Below, in pieces: positions 15,994 to 25,557 of a stretch of 64,000 bases of DNA. The position numbers and the translations under genes were made by a program. Positions within the stretch are counted from its first letter, which is position 1, and each line of letters starts with the position of its first letter. Origin of the DNA: CAZHMN01 sp964533705 (GTDB taxonomy: Bacteria; Electryoneota; B3-LCP); the NCBI GenBank assembly GCA_964533705.1, contig CAZHMN010000003.1, positions 1-64,000 of the forward strand. Direction: 5' to 3'. The notes beneath the pieces are model-generated. The model was not told the DNA's origin. It saw nothing but the letters and a program-made list of their open reading frames with translations, and ran no database searches.

Positions 15994-17203
15994 TTCTTAC
16001 GACCTCAGCTTCGGTTCTCATTTCTGCAGGAACCTCGCGCATTACTGGCACCGGTTCAAGTGGGATGAGCTCTTCGAGTTGATCGGCGATTTCTCGGACA
16101 TTTCTCCCCTCACTAAGCTCTCTATAAAGAAGCTCGTAACGATCTGTAACTTTCTCCCAGGAATATTTTTCGCGAACGCGCTCTTCTGCAGCCATGCGCA
16201 GTGCCAGAACCTCCTCGGGATGATCGACGAGGAACTGCAGTTTTAGGGCCAAGTCTTCTTCATCGTTATGATGATCGAACGTAGCGGCGGCTCTGCCGAC
16301 GACTTCCATGTTGGCTGGGGTATTCCTGGTCAGTACCGCATTCCCAAAGGCCATTTGATCGAGGAGCACCGGCCTCGTGCCGTCAACGCCGCTGGCCATG
16401 ACGTAGAGGTAGGCGTTGCTGGAAATTTCCTGATACTCCTCACCGAAAAGATAGCCCGTGAAGATAACTCGTTTTCCGGCGGACGCTTTCAGAGAGGCTT
16501 TGTATTCATCCGCATACGGTGCATCCCCGACAATAACCAGATTCAAATCGGTTTCGACGCGCGAAAAGGCGTTAATCAGGGTATGGGCGCAGTTTTCGGG
16601 AACTAACCGCCCGACAAAGAGGATGTAGCGTCTGGATTCCAAGCCGAATCTTTCGAGGACGTCAGAGCCTTCATGGTGCCGGATGTTGGCACCGTATGGG
16701 ATGAAGAGAGTCTTAATCCCAAACTTCTCTTCATAACGCCTTTCGATCACGCGTGAATCGGCAATAACAACGTGTGCTGACCGGGTGGCTATCCGTTCGC
16801 AGGTACGCAGATAATGTCTGGCGAAGCCGCCCCACTTCTCCCGCATCCAGTCCGCCCCGTCAACGTTCAAAATTACTTTGGTCTTCCGGAGGCGGAGCAA
16901 AAATGCCAGCGGCGCGTTGCCCACTCCACAGATATAAACAAGGTCATAGCCGACGAAAAATGCATGGACGCAACACAGGAAAGTATGCACGATAGAATCC
17001 AGATGTTTGGTGGCCAGCGTCGGCAACCGCACCAGGCGCACCCCCAGGTAATTCCCGCCTCGATAGAGGACGAACGTGCTGCGATTGTAAACGGTTACGT
17101 CATGGCCTCGTCGAACCAAACGCTTGGAAAGCTGCTCGACAAACGTCTCAAATCCAGAATATGAAGCCGGGATCCCCCGAATTCCCATAAATGCAATTTT
17201 CAT
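15986..17203 (-). CDS. Glycosyltransferase family 4 with DUF1972-type N-terminus
   Basis: The protein has 405 residues. The N-terminus MKIAFMGIRGIPASYSGFET is typical of rhamnosyltransferase-like GT4 enzymes (DUF1972). The C-terminal half is a GT-B donor domain (FVGRLVPEN near 195; GTRPVLLDQMAFGNAVLTRN near 300). The ATG at 17203 follows AGGTGAG; a GTG three codons upstream is less likely. It is predicted to add a sugar to the lipid-linked repeat on the cytoplasmic face. The donor sugar cannot be told. Confidence 0.9.
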   Translation of the reverse strand: MKIAFMGIRGIPASYSGFETFVEQLSKRLVRRGHDVTVYNRSTFVLYRGGNYLGVRLVRLPTLATKHLDSIVHTFLCCVHAFFVGYDLVYICGVGNAPLAFLLRLRKTKVILNVDGADWMREKWGGFARHYLRTCERIATRSAHVVIADSRVIERRYEEKFGIKTLFIPYGANIRHHEGSDVLERFGLESRRYILFVGRLVPENCAHTLINAFSRVETDLNLVIVGDAPYADEYKASLKASAGKRVIFTGYLFGEEYQEISSNAYLYVMASGVDGTRPVLLDQMAFGNAVLTRNTPANMEVVGRAAATFDHHNDEEDLALKLQFLVDHPEEVLALRMAAEERVREKYSWEKVTDRYELLYRELSEGRNVREIADQLEELIPLEPVPVMREVPAEMRTEAEVVRNG

Positions 17204-17259
17204 CCGTCTCACCTGAATCCGTCGATAATGATTCCCCCCAGATCGGGATCAGGGTATAA

Positions 17260-17952
17260 CTAACGCAACTTCCACCACATTTTGAACAATTCCCAGAAGG
17301 CTCGCACGATGACAAAAGGATTAGCTCCGGTTTGGGTTCCGTATTGTCTCGGATAGTGGTGTACTCCCACTTCAGTTATTTTATATCCTGCTTTCTTCGC
17401 TCGAGCGAATACTTCCGCATCAATAAGCGCGCCTTCAGATTCCATGGGCATCTCAGCGATCACTTCACGCCTAAAGAGTTTGAAGGCACAATTAACGTCC
17501 CTGACGGGAAGGCGGAACAGGATTTTTGTAAGCGTCGTCCAACCGAACGAGTTCGCTTTGCGGAGGAACGAATCCATGCGCTTGATTCTATAACCAGTGA
17601 CCACGTCGTAGTCATCCAGCAGAGGCCAGAGCTTAGTAATCTCTTTGAGATCGAACTGCAGATCACCGTCGGTGTAGAAAACCGCGTCCTTGCTGGCGTT
17701 GTGGTAACCGGACCTGAGGGCGGCTCCATAACCACGATTAACCGGATGATGAATGACGCGCACCCGCGAATTTTCGGCGGCGAGTGCATCGGCGACCTGG
17801 CCTGTCTTGTCCTTCGAGCCATCATTGACCACGATGATCTCATAATCATCGGTCACCAGTTGGGCAGCTTCAATCCCCGCCTCCACCGATCGGCGGACGT
17901 TGCCCTCTTCGTTATAACAAGGGAAAAAAATCGTAAGACTGCGAGTGGGCAT
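17260..17952 (-). CDS. Glycosyltransferase family 2 (dolichol-P-mannose synthase-like)
   Basis: The protein has 230 residues. It has a GT-A fold with PCYNEEGNV, VNDGSKDKT, the metal-binding DGDLQFD and a C-terminal YPRQYGTQTG segment, without transmembrane helices. Such enzymes transfer hexose from a nucleotide sugar to polyprenyl phosphate or to a growing glycan. It lies inside the leftward polysaccharide operon, 10 bp after the next GT4 gene. Confidence 0.9.
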   Translation of the reverse strand: MPTRSLTIFFPCYNEEGNVRRSVEAGIEAAQLVTDDYEIIVVNDGSKDKTGQVADALAAENSRVRVIHHPVNRGYGAALRSGYHNASKDAVFYTDGDLQFDLKEITKLWPLLDDYDVVTGYRIKRMDSFLRKANSFGWTTLTKILFRLPVRDVNCAFKLFRREVIAEMPMESEGALIDAEVFARAKKAGYKITEVGVHHYPRQYGTQTGANPFVIVRAFWELFKMWWKLR

Positions 17953-17962
17953 CGGCTCCTTT

Positions 17963-19171
17963 CTAATGCGTTGCTATTGCCTTCAAATTTTTCGCCTTAG
18001 GGGCGGCCCGGGTTAACTGTAAATGGTGGTTTACGCAATCACAAACATCGGCGAAGAAACGATCCCGCGAGAAGCATTCTTCGAGACGTCGGCGACCGGC
18101 TTCACCCATCCGCCTGCGCTTTTCATCGTCTCGGGCTAATTCCAACATACTTTCGGCGAAAGCGGTGACGTCATTACTGGGTGCCAGAAAACCCGTCTCT
18201 CCGTGCAGCACCATTTCGCGAGCTCCGCCAGTGGGAGTGGCAATAACGGGACGGCGGGCCGCCATGGCTTCCAGAACCACCGTGGGAAGGGAATCGGGAC
18301 CGGTGGAGGGCAGAACGAAGACATCCAAAGCCTGCATCAACCGGGGAACGTCAGTACGATAGGGGAGAACCTTCACCACTCTTTCAAGATTCAATCGAGC
18401 GATATGCTGTCTTAATTCATCTAGCAGATATTCGTATCCGGTGAAAGTTCCACCCACCATGACAAAGCGGGCTTGTGGGCAAACATCGGCCACCAAACGC
18501 GCAGCCTCAATAAAATACGGCTGCCCTTTGCCGGGATGTATGCGCCCGATCACACCATACAGAATATTTTCCGGTCCTGCACCCATTTCCCCGCGTATTT
18601 TTTCAATGCCCTCTACGTGATCGTAAGAAGCGGGATCAAGGCCGTTGTGGATCACTCGCACCGACGGATCACCATGCCGACTGTACTTCTTCAGGTGCTC
18701 CCGAGCGGCATTGGATACAGTGACAACCTCGCTGGCATTGGTCAATACCATCCGGGTGATCATTCGAGCGAGCCAGGGCGGACGAACCAGGATCTCGTGG
18801 ATATGGTATAAGTTCGGTATTTTACAGAGACGCGCTGCAATGGCACCGGTTACCACCGCGGCGGTGTTCGAATAAACCAGCGCTACATTCTCTCGCCGAA
18901 TAATTCTCTTCAGATCACTAATGTCCTGGGCCATATTCCAAAAGAGTCTCGGCAGCTTTTTGGGTTTGAAGTTGACTCGCCGCAGCACGCTTTCGCGGGT
19001 CAAGTGAACCTGAACGCCTTCCCGCCTGAGAATTCGCGTAAGCTGGCCTTCACTGGGCAGAGCCACGATGGGTCTAACCTGGCCTTTCAAAGCCCGAACT
19101 ACTTCCAGCAGGATAAAATCCGCTCCGTAGAGTTCCGAATTACCGTGAACAAAAAGGACGGCCGGTTTCAC
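17963..19171 (-). CDS. Glycosyltransferase family 4
   Basis: The protein has 402 residues and a GT-B fold: N-terminal acceptor domain with VHGNSELYGADFILLEV, C-terminal donor domain with IGRIHPGKGQPYFIEA and the E-x7-E type motif in LPTVVLEAMAARRPVIAT. The GTG start overlaps the stop of the upstream GT4 gene in the sequence GTGA, so the two are translationally coupled. It acts on the nascent polysaccharide; sugar specificity is unknown. Confidence 0.9.
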   Translation of the reverse strand: MKPAVLFVHGNSELYGADFILLEVVRALKGQVRPIVALPSEGQLTRILRREGVQVHLTRESVLRRVNFKPKKLPRLFWNMAQDISDLKRIIRRENVALVYSNTAAVVTGAIAARLCKIPNLYHIHEILVRPPWLARMITRMVLTNASEVVTVSNAAREHLKKYSRHGDPSVRVIHNGLDPASYDHVEGIEKIRGEMGAGPENILYGVIGRIHPGKGQPYFIEAARLVADVCPQARFVMVGGTFTGYEYLLDELRQHIARLNLERVVKVLPYRTDVPRLMQALDVFVLPSTGPDSLPTVVLEAMAARRPVIATPTGGAREMVLHGETGFLAPSNDVTAFAESMLELARDDEKRRRMGEAGRRRLEECFSRDRFFADVCDCVNHHLQLTRAAPKAKNLKAIATH

Positions 19172-20355
19172 GATCCCACCGCCTCTCTTTGTCTTATCGG
19201 CACAGGATTAATCCCACCGGTACCGGCTTTCGCCGATTCGATGACACGCTCATAGACTTCTATCTGCATTCCGGCAACATTCTCCATGGAAGCTTGACCG
19301 GTCATGCGTGCTTTGGCCTTTTGGCCCATCCTTTCAGCTTCTTCGGGATGAGTGAGCAGCCGGCATACCGCCTCGGCCAATTCCCGAGGATCTCCGGGTG
19401 ATACCAGGATGCCGGTCTCACCGTCTTCGATCACTTCCGGCATGGCGCCAACCCGGCTGGCGACCGCAGGTCTGCCAAAGGAACCGGCGATGTGCAGCGG
19501 CCCGGATTGGGTGGCTTCTCTATAAGGGAGCACGACCACGTCGGCATCCCGGAAGAGGTCGGGGACCTCTTCGTCGGGAACGGTATAATTCTTCAAGATA
19601 AATTTATCGGGGTGAACCATCCTGGGCTGCAGTTCGCTCAGTTGCAGATTCCCTTCGCCAGCCAGCACGATGCGAGCTTCCGGCACCCGTTGGGTAATCA
19701 TGGGTTCAGCGTCTAAAAGGACATCCATTCCCTTATAATGCTCCCAGCGGCCGAAGAAGAGCACGTGCTTGTGGCCGTTCTTGGAAGATTGTCCGGATCG
19801 GCGGTCGAAATGATTATAGTAACGATATTCTCCGTGCGGAACGGCGTAGATGCGGTCGAGCGGAATATGGGAATAATCGGCTAACTTCTCCCGCAAACTG
19901 TCCCCGTAGACGATCAGTCCATGCGACCTGCGTCGAATCTGGTCACGCACCCAGTGTTTAAACTTGGAAAGAGAGGTATGTTCCCCTGAATGGGGAATGG
20001 GATCGTGCACTGAGGTTACAAACGGAACCTCGGTGCACAACAGCATCAAGAGCAGGCAGCGGAAATCGTAGGATTCGTTGAAATGAACGATGTCCGGCTT
20101 CGTGCGGTGAATGATACCTCGGGCTTTCATCACCGGAATCCAACCGAGCGGATCCAAACCCTGCATGTGTTTGAGTGTGATCAGATCCACACCTGGATCG
20201 AAGATCCTTCGCAGTTCCTCAACCCGGCCCTCGTTGGCGTTGAATTCCGGGCTGATCTCCGGGAAGATCAGGGTTACCCGGTTACCCGTCGCGAGTGCGT
20301 TCGCTAAAGATACGGTTTGCTTGATGAACCAGTTGGTGTAATATACAATGTGCAT
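19168..20355 (-). CDS. Glycosyltransferase family 4
   Basis: The protein has 395 residues. GT-B features include VLFFGRWEHYKGMDVLLDA (donor site) and PYREATQSGPLHIAGSFGRP with the conserved acidic region. Its stop overlaps the next GT4 gene by 4 bp. It is one of several sequentially acting glycosyltransferases in this locus. Confidence 0.9.
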   Translation of the reverse strand: MHIVYYTNWFIKQTVSLANALATGNRVTLIFPEISPEFNANEGRVEELRRIFDPGVDLITLKHMQGLDPLGWIPVMKARGIIHRTKPDIVHFNESYDFRCLLLMLLCTEVPFVTSVHDPIPHSGEHTSLSKFKHWVRDQIRRRSHGLIVYGDSLREKLADYSHIPLDRIYAVPHGEYRYYNHFDRRSGQSSKNGHKHVLFFGRWEHYKGMDVLLDAEPMITQRVPEARIVLAGEGNLQLSELQPRMVHPDKFILKNYTVPDEEVPDLFRDADVVVLPYREATQSGPLHIAGSFGRPAVASRVGAMPEVIEDGETGILVSPGDPRELAEAVCRLLTHPEEAERMGQKAKARMTGQASMENVAGMQIEVYERVIESAKAGTGGINPVPIRQREAVGS

Positions 20356-20393
20356 CGGATCCCTATGGTAATGCTGCCTCCAATTCTCCGCGG

Positions 20394-21326
20394 CTAATCC
20401 TTATAAGCAACCATGAAAATGTTGGGAACGAAGAGCAATGCCCTGGACAATTTCGTCAACTTGCGGCGCAGCGGTGAAGGCCGAAAGCGCAGAAGCAAGT
20501 TCTCGAATGTGCAGAGATAATTCAAATATGAATGCGAGGTGATGGGCTTGAGAGCACGAGTCAGGGGGTTTTCGAGCCGTGGCGGAACTGCCAGAACGGC
20601 GCAAATCTTGCTGAATCCGGCTTCGGTGCAGAGGCTCTTCAGTTCGCCGTAGGTGAACTCGTGAAGATGCATCCCGATGGCTTCATCATAGTTGAAAACA
20701 GCCGAGACATCTTGCGGTCCAGCGCATTGGTGAGGAGCCGTAAAGATGTATCTCCCCCCCTCGGCCAGGATCTTTCTGGCGCTTTTGAAATGATCGAGCT
20801 CGTCGTCCGGATGCAGGTGTTCTACAATGGACGCAGATATGACGACATCATACGTGTTGGGCTCTTCGAACTGATCCAGATGGACGCCGTCCGATATATC
20901 CCAGATGAGGTTGGGTAGTTCCTCGGCGTATTTACGGCCGCGTTCGCGCGTGATCTCCGTCGCCTTGCAGAGGAATCCATTCCTGGCCAGATAAGTTGTT
21001 AATTCAGCTTTACCCGAACCCACCTCGTAGATGGTCTGCGGCGGCGATCCGATGACTTTCAGCCAATTTTGGAATCGAAAGTCGGAATTCATACCCGGAT
21101 CAGTCTCGACGTACTTATTGATCCACTCCAACTGGCTGTACAATTCCGTATAGCATTTTTCGAAGACTTCCCAACGATTCTCGGGCGTTGAAGCTAAGAG
21201 TTCCTGCGTCAGGCGCTTTTCTAACTCCCAATGGTCCAGAATCATCTCTTCGGTGATGGGCGCGTCATCGGGGATGAAGTAGGTTCTTTTGTAGCGCTCG
21301 ACGAGCTCCTGGCCTCGTGGTTCCAT
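20394..21326 (-). CDS. SAM-dependent methyltransferase
   Basis: The protein has 310 residues. A class I methyltransferase core begins near residue 100 with motif I YEVGSGKAEL, followed by DVVISASIVEHLHPDDEL and an AEGGRYIFTAP strand. The ~95-residue helical N-terminus is of unknown role. Its place among glycosyltransferases suggests it methylates a sugar or the end of the chain, possibly limiting chain length, which is an inference. Confidence 0.85.
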   Translation of the reverse strand: MEPRGQELVERYKRTYFIPDDAPITEEMILDHWELEKRLTQELLASTPENRWEVFEKCYTELYSQLEWINKYVETDPGMNSDFRFQNWLKVIGSPPQTIYEVGSGKAELTTYLARNGFLCKATEITRERGRKYAEELPNLIWDISDGVHLDQFEEPNTYDVVISASIVEHLHPDDELDHFKSARKILAEGGRYIFTAPHQCAGPQDVSAVFNYDEAIGMHLHEFTYGELKSLCTEAGFSKICAVLAVPPRLENPLTRALKPITSHSYLNYLCTFENLLLRFRPSPLRRKLTKLSRALLFVPNIFMVAYKD

Positions 21327-21385
21327 TCAGGTTCTCCCTGGTTTGCCTAATTAGCCTTATAATATAATTGATTTTTCCGTAAATA

Positions 21386-22366
21386 TCAATAAAATTTATC
21401 CTGTAGCTCATGCCTCACGGTGGTATTGCCTTTTTGAGTCTTGAGTATTACGTCGTAACGTTTTTTCTTAAACCGGCGAACAATTCCCGGCAGCCCCAGC
21501 CAGATTTGGAGGCACTTCAGCAGGTAAAACCCGTATGATCTGCCCCACATGATGGACCAAGCCCACACCGGAGTGTGGCGCGTCACCCAGGTCATATTGG
21601 TGCGGAGCGCCATCGAAGATTTGACGGACGTGAAGGTTTGAAAGAACAACCGCAGGGAAAAAGGTTCTAAACCGAGCAGCAATTTGGTGTCCATGCCGGA
21701 GTGCCCAACCTTGTTGTAGACGCGGCTCTGGGGCCAGGTGATGAGCTTGAATCCGGCCTTTCGGACTCGGATGCTGAAATCCGAATCGCCCGCATACTGG
21801 GGGAAAGCAACATCGTCAACCCACAATCCTTGACGGAACACTTCTACCGGAACCAGCACGCTCATACCCGGCAGCCAGTCCACCTCCACGGGCTCCTGCC
21901 AGCGTTCATCATCCAGGGTATCACAACCCAGCATCCAGAGCCGGCCCCGCCACCAGCTTATTTTCCCCCCCATAGACCATACTTTCCAGGGTTCGTTAGC
22001 GAAGAGGATTTTTGAGGCGATCAGCGCCCCGGGGAATTCCCGCGCAGCTCGAAGCAGCTCTTCCAAGAATTGTGGGTGCAGAATAACGTCATTATTCAAG
22101 AAAAGAACGAAATCGGCTCCATTTTCCAGGGCGTAGCGTGAACCCATATTGATCGCACCCGACCACCAAAGGTTGCCATCGCCCTGCAGAACGATAACTT
22201 CTGGGTACTCGCGTTGCAGTATCTCCCCGGTCCCGTCCGTCGAGCCGTCATCCACCACCACGACTCGGCTTCCCGGCGGCATCAGCGGCAAAAGCGATCG
22301 TACCGTTGGCAGAGTATGTTCAATCCCGTTATGCACCGGGATGACGGCATATACCCTGGAGCTCAT
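21386..22366 (-). CDS. Glycosyltransferase family 2 (rhamnosyltransferase-like)
   Basis: The protein has 326 residues. The GT-A motifs VIPVHNGIEHT, VVDDGSTDGTG, NLWWSGAINMG and the DXD-like FLNNDV are clear. The segment after ~180 (QYAGDSDFSIRVRKAG) matches GT2 rhamnosyltransferase-like enzymes. It overlaps the upstream polymerase/ligase gene by one base, indicating coupled translation. Confidence 0.9.
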   Translation of the reverse strand: MSSRVYAVIPVHNGIEHTLPTVRSLLPLMPPGSRVVVVDDGSTDGTGEILQREYPEVIVLQGDGNLWWSGAINMGSRYALENGADFVLFLNNDVILHPQFLEELLRAAREFPGALIASKILFANEPWKVWSMGGKISWWRGRLWMLGCDTLDDERWQEPVEVDWLPGMSVLVPVEVFRQGLWVDDVAFPQYAGDSDFSIRVRKAGFKLITWPQSRVYNKVGHSGMDTKLLLGLEPFSLRLFFQTFTSVKSSMALRTNMTWVTRHTPVWAWSIMWGRSYGFYLLKCLQIWLGLPGIVRRFKKKRYDVILKTQKGNTTVRHELQDKFY

Positions 22367-23764
22367 CAGGCGATTCCTTCAATCTGAAAGATCTTCTCGG
22401 TGACTCCCATGCCAATGGCGGCTAACGTAACCCAGTGTACCGTGAGAAAGGGCGAGGCCACCAGGTTGTGGATGAGCATGCCGCCAACACTAATGGCAAT
22501 GCCCACCACAACGGCTTGATAGAGAGGTTCCTTTATATCTTTCCACTTCTTGAAAACACGGTAGAAGAAGGCGATCATCAACCAGAAGAAAGCGACCGTC
22601 CCCATGATGCCCATCTTCAACTGAGTAGCCAGGTAGCCGTTATGGACGCTCGTTCCACCGACGTTTCTCTCATAGTTGGAATTGCCGAAGATTTTGGGCC
22701 GATATGCGTTTCCGAGACCGATGCCCAAGAAGGGGTTCTCCAATATCTTCTCCCAGGCATAGCGCGATTCCAGGTACCGCATAAATAAAGTGTCCTCTCT
22801 GAATTTACGGGGAGCCTTTAGAATGGAAATGGAGCGGTTGATCATAGCCTCTTTAATCACGGTGGAATTCAGCACGCTGCTCTGGAGGATGAGCACCACT
22901 CCGGCCGCTGCGCCGATAACCAAAAATGTCATCCGTGGATAGACGATGGCCCGCCTGTGCGCCATGAAGAGCAAAAGAATTGTTGCGCCTAATACCATGA
23001 CCCAGTAGATGCGAGTGAAAGTCAGTATAAGTCCAAATGAAATAACCGCAATCGCCGGAAGAATCAAGGATCTGCTCCTATTCTTCAGGGCCTTGAGGAC
23101 ATAGACGGCGATCAACGTGTTCAAGGTAAAAAAAATGACGCTTGAACCCGGCACCATCACGCGGGTGATATCGCTGAATTTCTTATGCTGGGTACTCAAT
23201 ATTTCGACGCGGCCGAACACGATGCTTACATTATTGCCGAGGACATATTGAGCCAGAATCATTCCTGAGACAATCAGAGCAACCAGCGCCGAACCGACCA
23301 GGAGAGTATGCAATTGTCGTGGTGTCTTGATGTAGTGATACACCAGAAAAAAGATGGATAGATAAATAATAATGCGAAGCTCTATTCCTGCTTTGAACGT
23401 CGAGACATTCAAACCCATAGTAGCGTATACAAAGGAAAAGATGGCTACGAGGATAATCGTCAATATGGGGTATCCCAGGTGTTTGGGAATAAGGATCATA
23501 TTGACGGTCACGCGCTTTAGAACTTGTGCGAGCAACAGGATGATAATGAGTAGGTCGGTCAAAAAGAGATCCCCGATCTGTATGGGTACGGTGCCGAATT
23601 CCTGGAGGTCGAACACCGTTGAGGTGGCAATGAGCAACAACAGAATATACGTCTCGTACCTGCCGGAGATAAAGGCGAGCGTTATGATACCGATGAAAAC
23701 GAGGGCAAAGGGTTGGCTGAAATCATCCAGGCTGTTGCGGAAGTAGAAAACCAGACCGAAAAAG
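22366..23764 (-). CDS. O-antigen polymerase/ligase (Wzy/WaaL-like), 5' end in gap
   Basis: This polytopic membrane protein has at least 466 readable residues. The frame is open from the gap edge: FFGLVFYFRNSLDD and a hydrophobic helix precede the first possible internal start, so the true start lies in the gap. About ten helices and a large loop with ENPFLGIGLGNAYRP and GGTSVHNGYLATQLKMG match the Wzy_C/O-antigen ligase family. It would polymerise repeat units or ligate glycan to lipid A core on the periplasmic side. Ligase and polymerase cannot be separated here. Confidence 0.88.
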
Positions 23765-23864
23765 NNNNNNNNNNNNNNNNNNNNNNNNNNNNNNNNNNNN
23801 NNNNNNNNNNNNNNNNNNNNNNNNNNNNNNNNNNNNNNNNNNNNNNNNNNNNNNNNNNNNNNNN
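23765..23864. other. Assembly gap (100 N)
   Basis: Exactly 100 N, hiding the start of the polymerase/ligase gene. About 50 bp of non-coding DNA separate it from the next gene at 23914. Confidence 0.98.
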
Positions 23865-23913
23865 AAAACCAATTATGCGTTTTTCAGTTTCTATTTCCAT
23901 CCCGTCATTGATC

Positions 23914-25557
23914 TCAGAGGTAGCCCAGGCTTTCCAGTTTCTGGCGCACTCCGGCTTCTTCCTCCTCTGATAGATATTCCTTCTCAGCCGCAGTTGATTC
24001 GACAGTCGTCCTGGTATCGGAAAAAGTGACTTCGGGAATACACTCTTGTAGAACTCGACCGCAGAAATGCCTGGGAACCTGGCAACCCTGCCAGGCCAGT
24101 ATCGTGGCGGGAATGTCCAGGAGATGAGCGGCATCCTGCTGGGGAGCCACGTCAGGACCGGCCAGCAGGAACATACCCTGCCGGCGGTGGCAGCCATTGC
24201 GGTTCCCGATACTCTCGTACGCCTTTGAATTCCCCAGCCCGAAATCCGATTGAACCGCGCTGGAGATGGTTTCAATGAGCAGATCTGGGGCGGTGGAATT
24301 CTTAGGATCCTCGATATCGAATATCTCTTCAGCTCGGTGCACAGCGAGCACGGCGGGCTCCTCGCTCTTATCCAGCGTCTGCCTTAAATCTTCGCGCACG
24401 CTTTCATATCGTTCGGGCGTTACTATCCCGTGAGGTTCACGCCCTTGAAGGTTGATATATACCGGCAGCCACTCTTCACCCACATTACCGACGTAGGCCA
24501 GGGTGCCGTGCCAATCAATTCCGCCTAAGTCGGTGTACCGCTGACTGCGCATCTTCAGCGCTTCCAGTGAACGTTCCAGAGCCGATCCTTTCATGCCCAG
24601 TCGCTTCATTTGCCTGAGGACGCGGCGCCGTATGGCATAACTCACTCGAATGCCGAAGGAAAGTTCAGTGCTATCACCCTTATTCTCGTAGTCATCTATG
24701 AGGCTGAGGAATCCCTTCTGGCGCAGCCAATCGTTCAGATGCCAGACGCCTTCCACGGGCCCGAATCCATGATCAGATAGCAGGATAACTCGGGCGTCTT
24801 CCCCGGCCCAATCCAACATGCGGGCGAGGTATTGATCTACGCTGCGGAAATACTCATCAACCAGCGGGCGGTAGCCAAACTCATCCTTTCCGCTGAGAAC
24901 GTCCCAGAAGAAATGCTGCAGTTCGTCAATATCTCTGGCTACCACGAAGCAGGTTTGATAATCGGCATCCTTAAGCAAGTGATCGGTCATTCTTTCGAGG
25001 GATCGCTGGGCGGCTTTAAGTTGCCTAAGGATGAGAAGACGGCCCTCCCGGTTCAACTCCCGGGCTCGGTAAGCGGAACCTTTTTCGATCAAGGGATTCA
25101 ACTCTGCGGCAAGGTCTGAAGGATATGTGAAAGCCGATTCGTCGTCCGGAGTGGGGAGACCGGAGACCATTTTCCCTGAAATCGGCCAGGGCGGATATGT
25201 CATGGGGATTTTCAGCGCCAGTACCCTGCCGGTCTGACCCAGTAGATCCAGCAGAGTGGGACGCGGCAGCCAGGTCGCGTTGACAGAGGTTCTCTTTTTT
25301 TTCACCGGATGCCAGCTGAAGAAATCGTAAATGCCATGCTTTTCGGGAGGCATTCCCGTCAGAATGGACGACCACGCTGCCGCCGAATTCACCGGCACCA
25401 CCGACACTAGATCCCCCCAGGCGCTCTGTTCGTTCAACTGTGCCAAACAGGGCATTACACCGCGCTTCATCAGCGGTTCGATAACGTCCCAGGTGCCTCC
25501 ATCAATGCCGAAAATCAGGGTGCGGCGTTTATTGGTTCTGTTTAGAGCTCTCATCAT
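23914..25557 (-). CDS. Alkaline phosphatase superfamily phosphodiesterase
   Basis: The protein has 547 residues. Metal-binding and nucleophile motifs of type I phosphodiesterase/nucleotide pyrophosphatase proteins are visible: FGIDGGTWDVIEPL (first Asp), AAAWSSILTGMPPEKHGIYDF (nucleophile region) and LLSDHGFGP (Asp-His). No signal peptide is visible, so it is probably cytoplasmic or exported in an unrecognised way. It overlaps the upstream lipoprotein gene by 4 bp and precedes the polysaccharide genes. Such proteins recur beside O-antigen loci in uncultured bacteria; the substrate is not known. Confidence 0.88.
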   Translation of the reverse strand: MMRALNRTNKRRTLIFGIDGGTWDVIEPLMKRGVMPCLAQLNEQSAWGDLVSVVPVNSAAAWSSILTGMPPEKHGIYDFFSWHPVKKKRTSVNATWLPRPTLLDLLGQTGRVLALKIPMTYPPWPISGKMVSGLPTPDDESAFTYPSDLAAELNPLIEKGSAYRARELNREGRLLILRQLKAAQRSLERMTDHLLKDADYQTCFVVARDIDELQHFFWDVLSGKDEFGYRPLVDEYFRSVDQYLARMLDWAGEDARVILLSDHGFGPVEGVWHLNDWLRQKGFLSLIDDYENKGDSTELSFGIRVSYAIRRRVLRQMKRLGMKGSALERSLEALKMRSQRYTDLGGIDWHGTLAYVGNVGEEWLPVYINLQGREPHGIVTPERYESVREDLRQTLDKSEEPAVLAVHRAEEIFDIEDPKNSTAPDLLIETISSAVQSDFGLGNSKAYESIGNRNGCHRRQGMFLLAGPDVAPQQDAAHLLDIPATILAWQGCQVPRHFCGRVLQECIPEVTFSDTRTTVESTAAEKEYLSEEEEAGVRQKLESLGYL

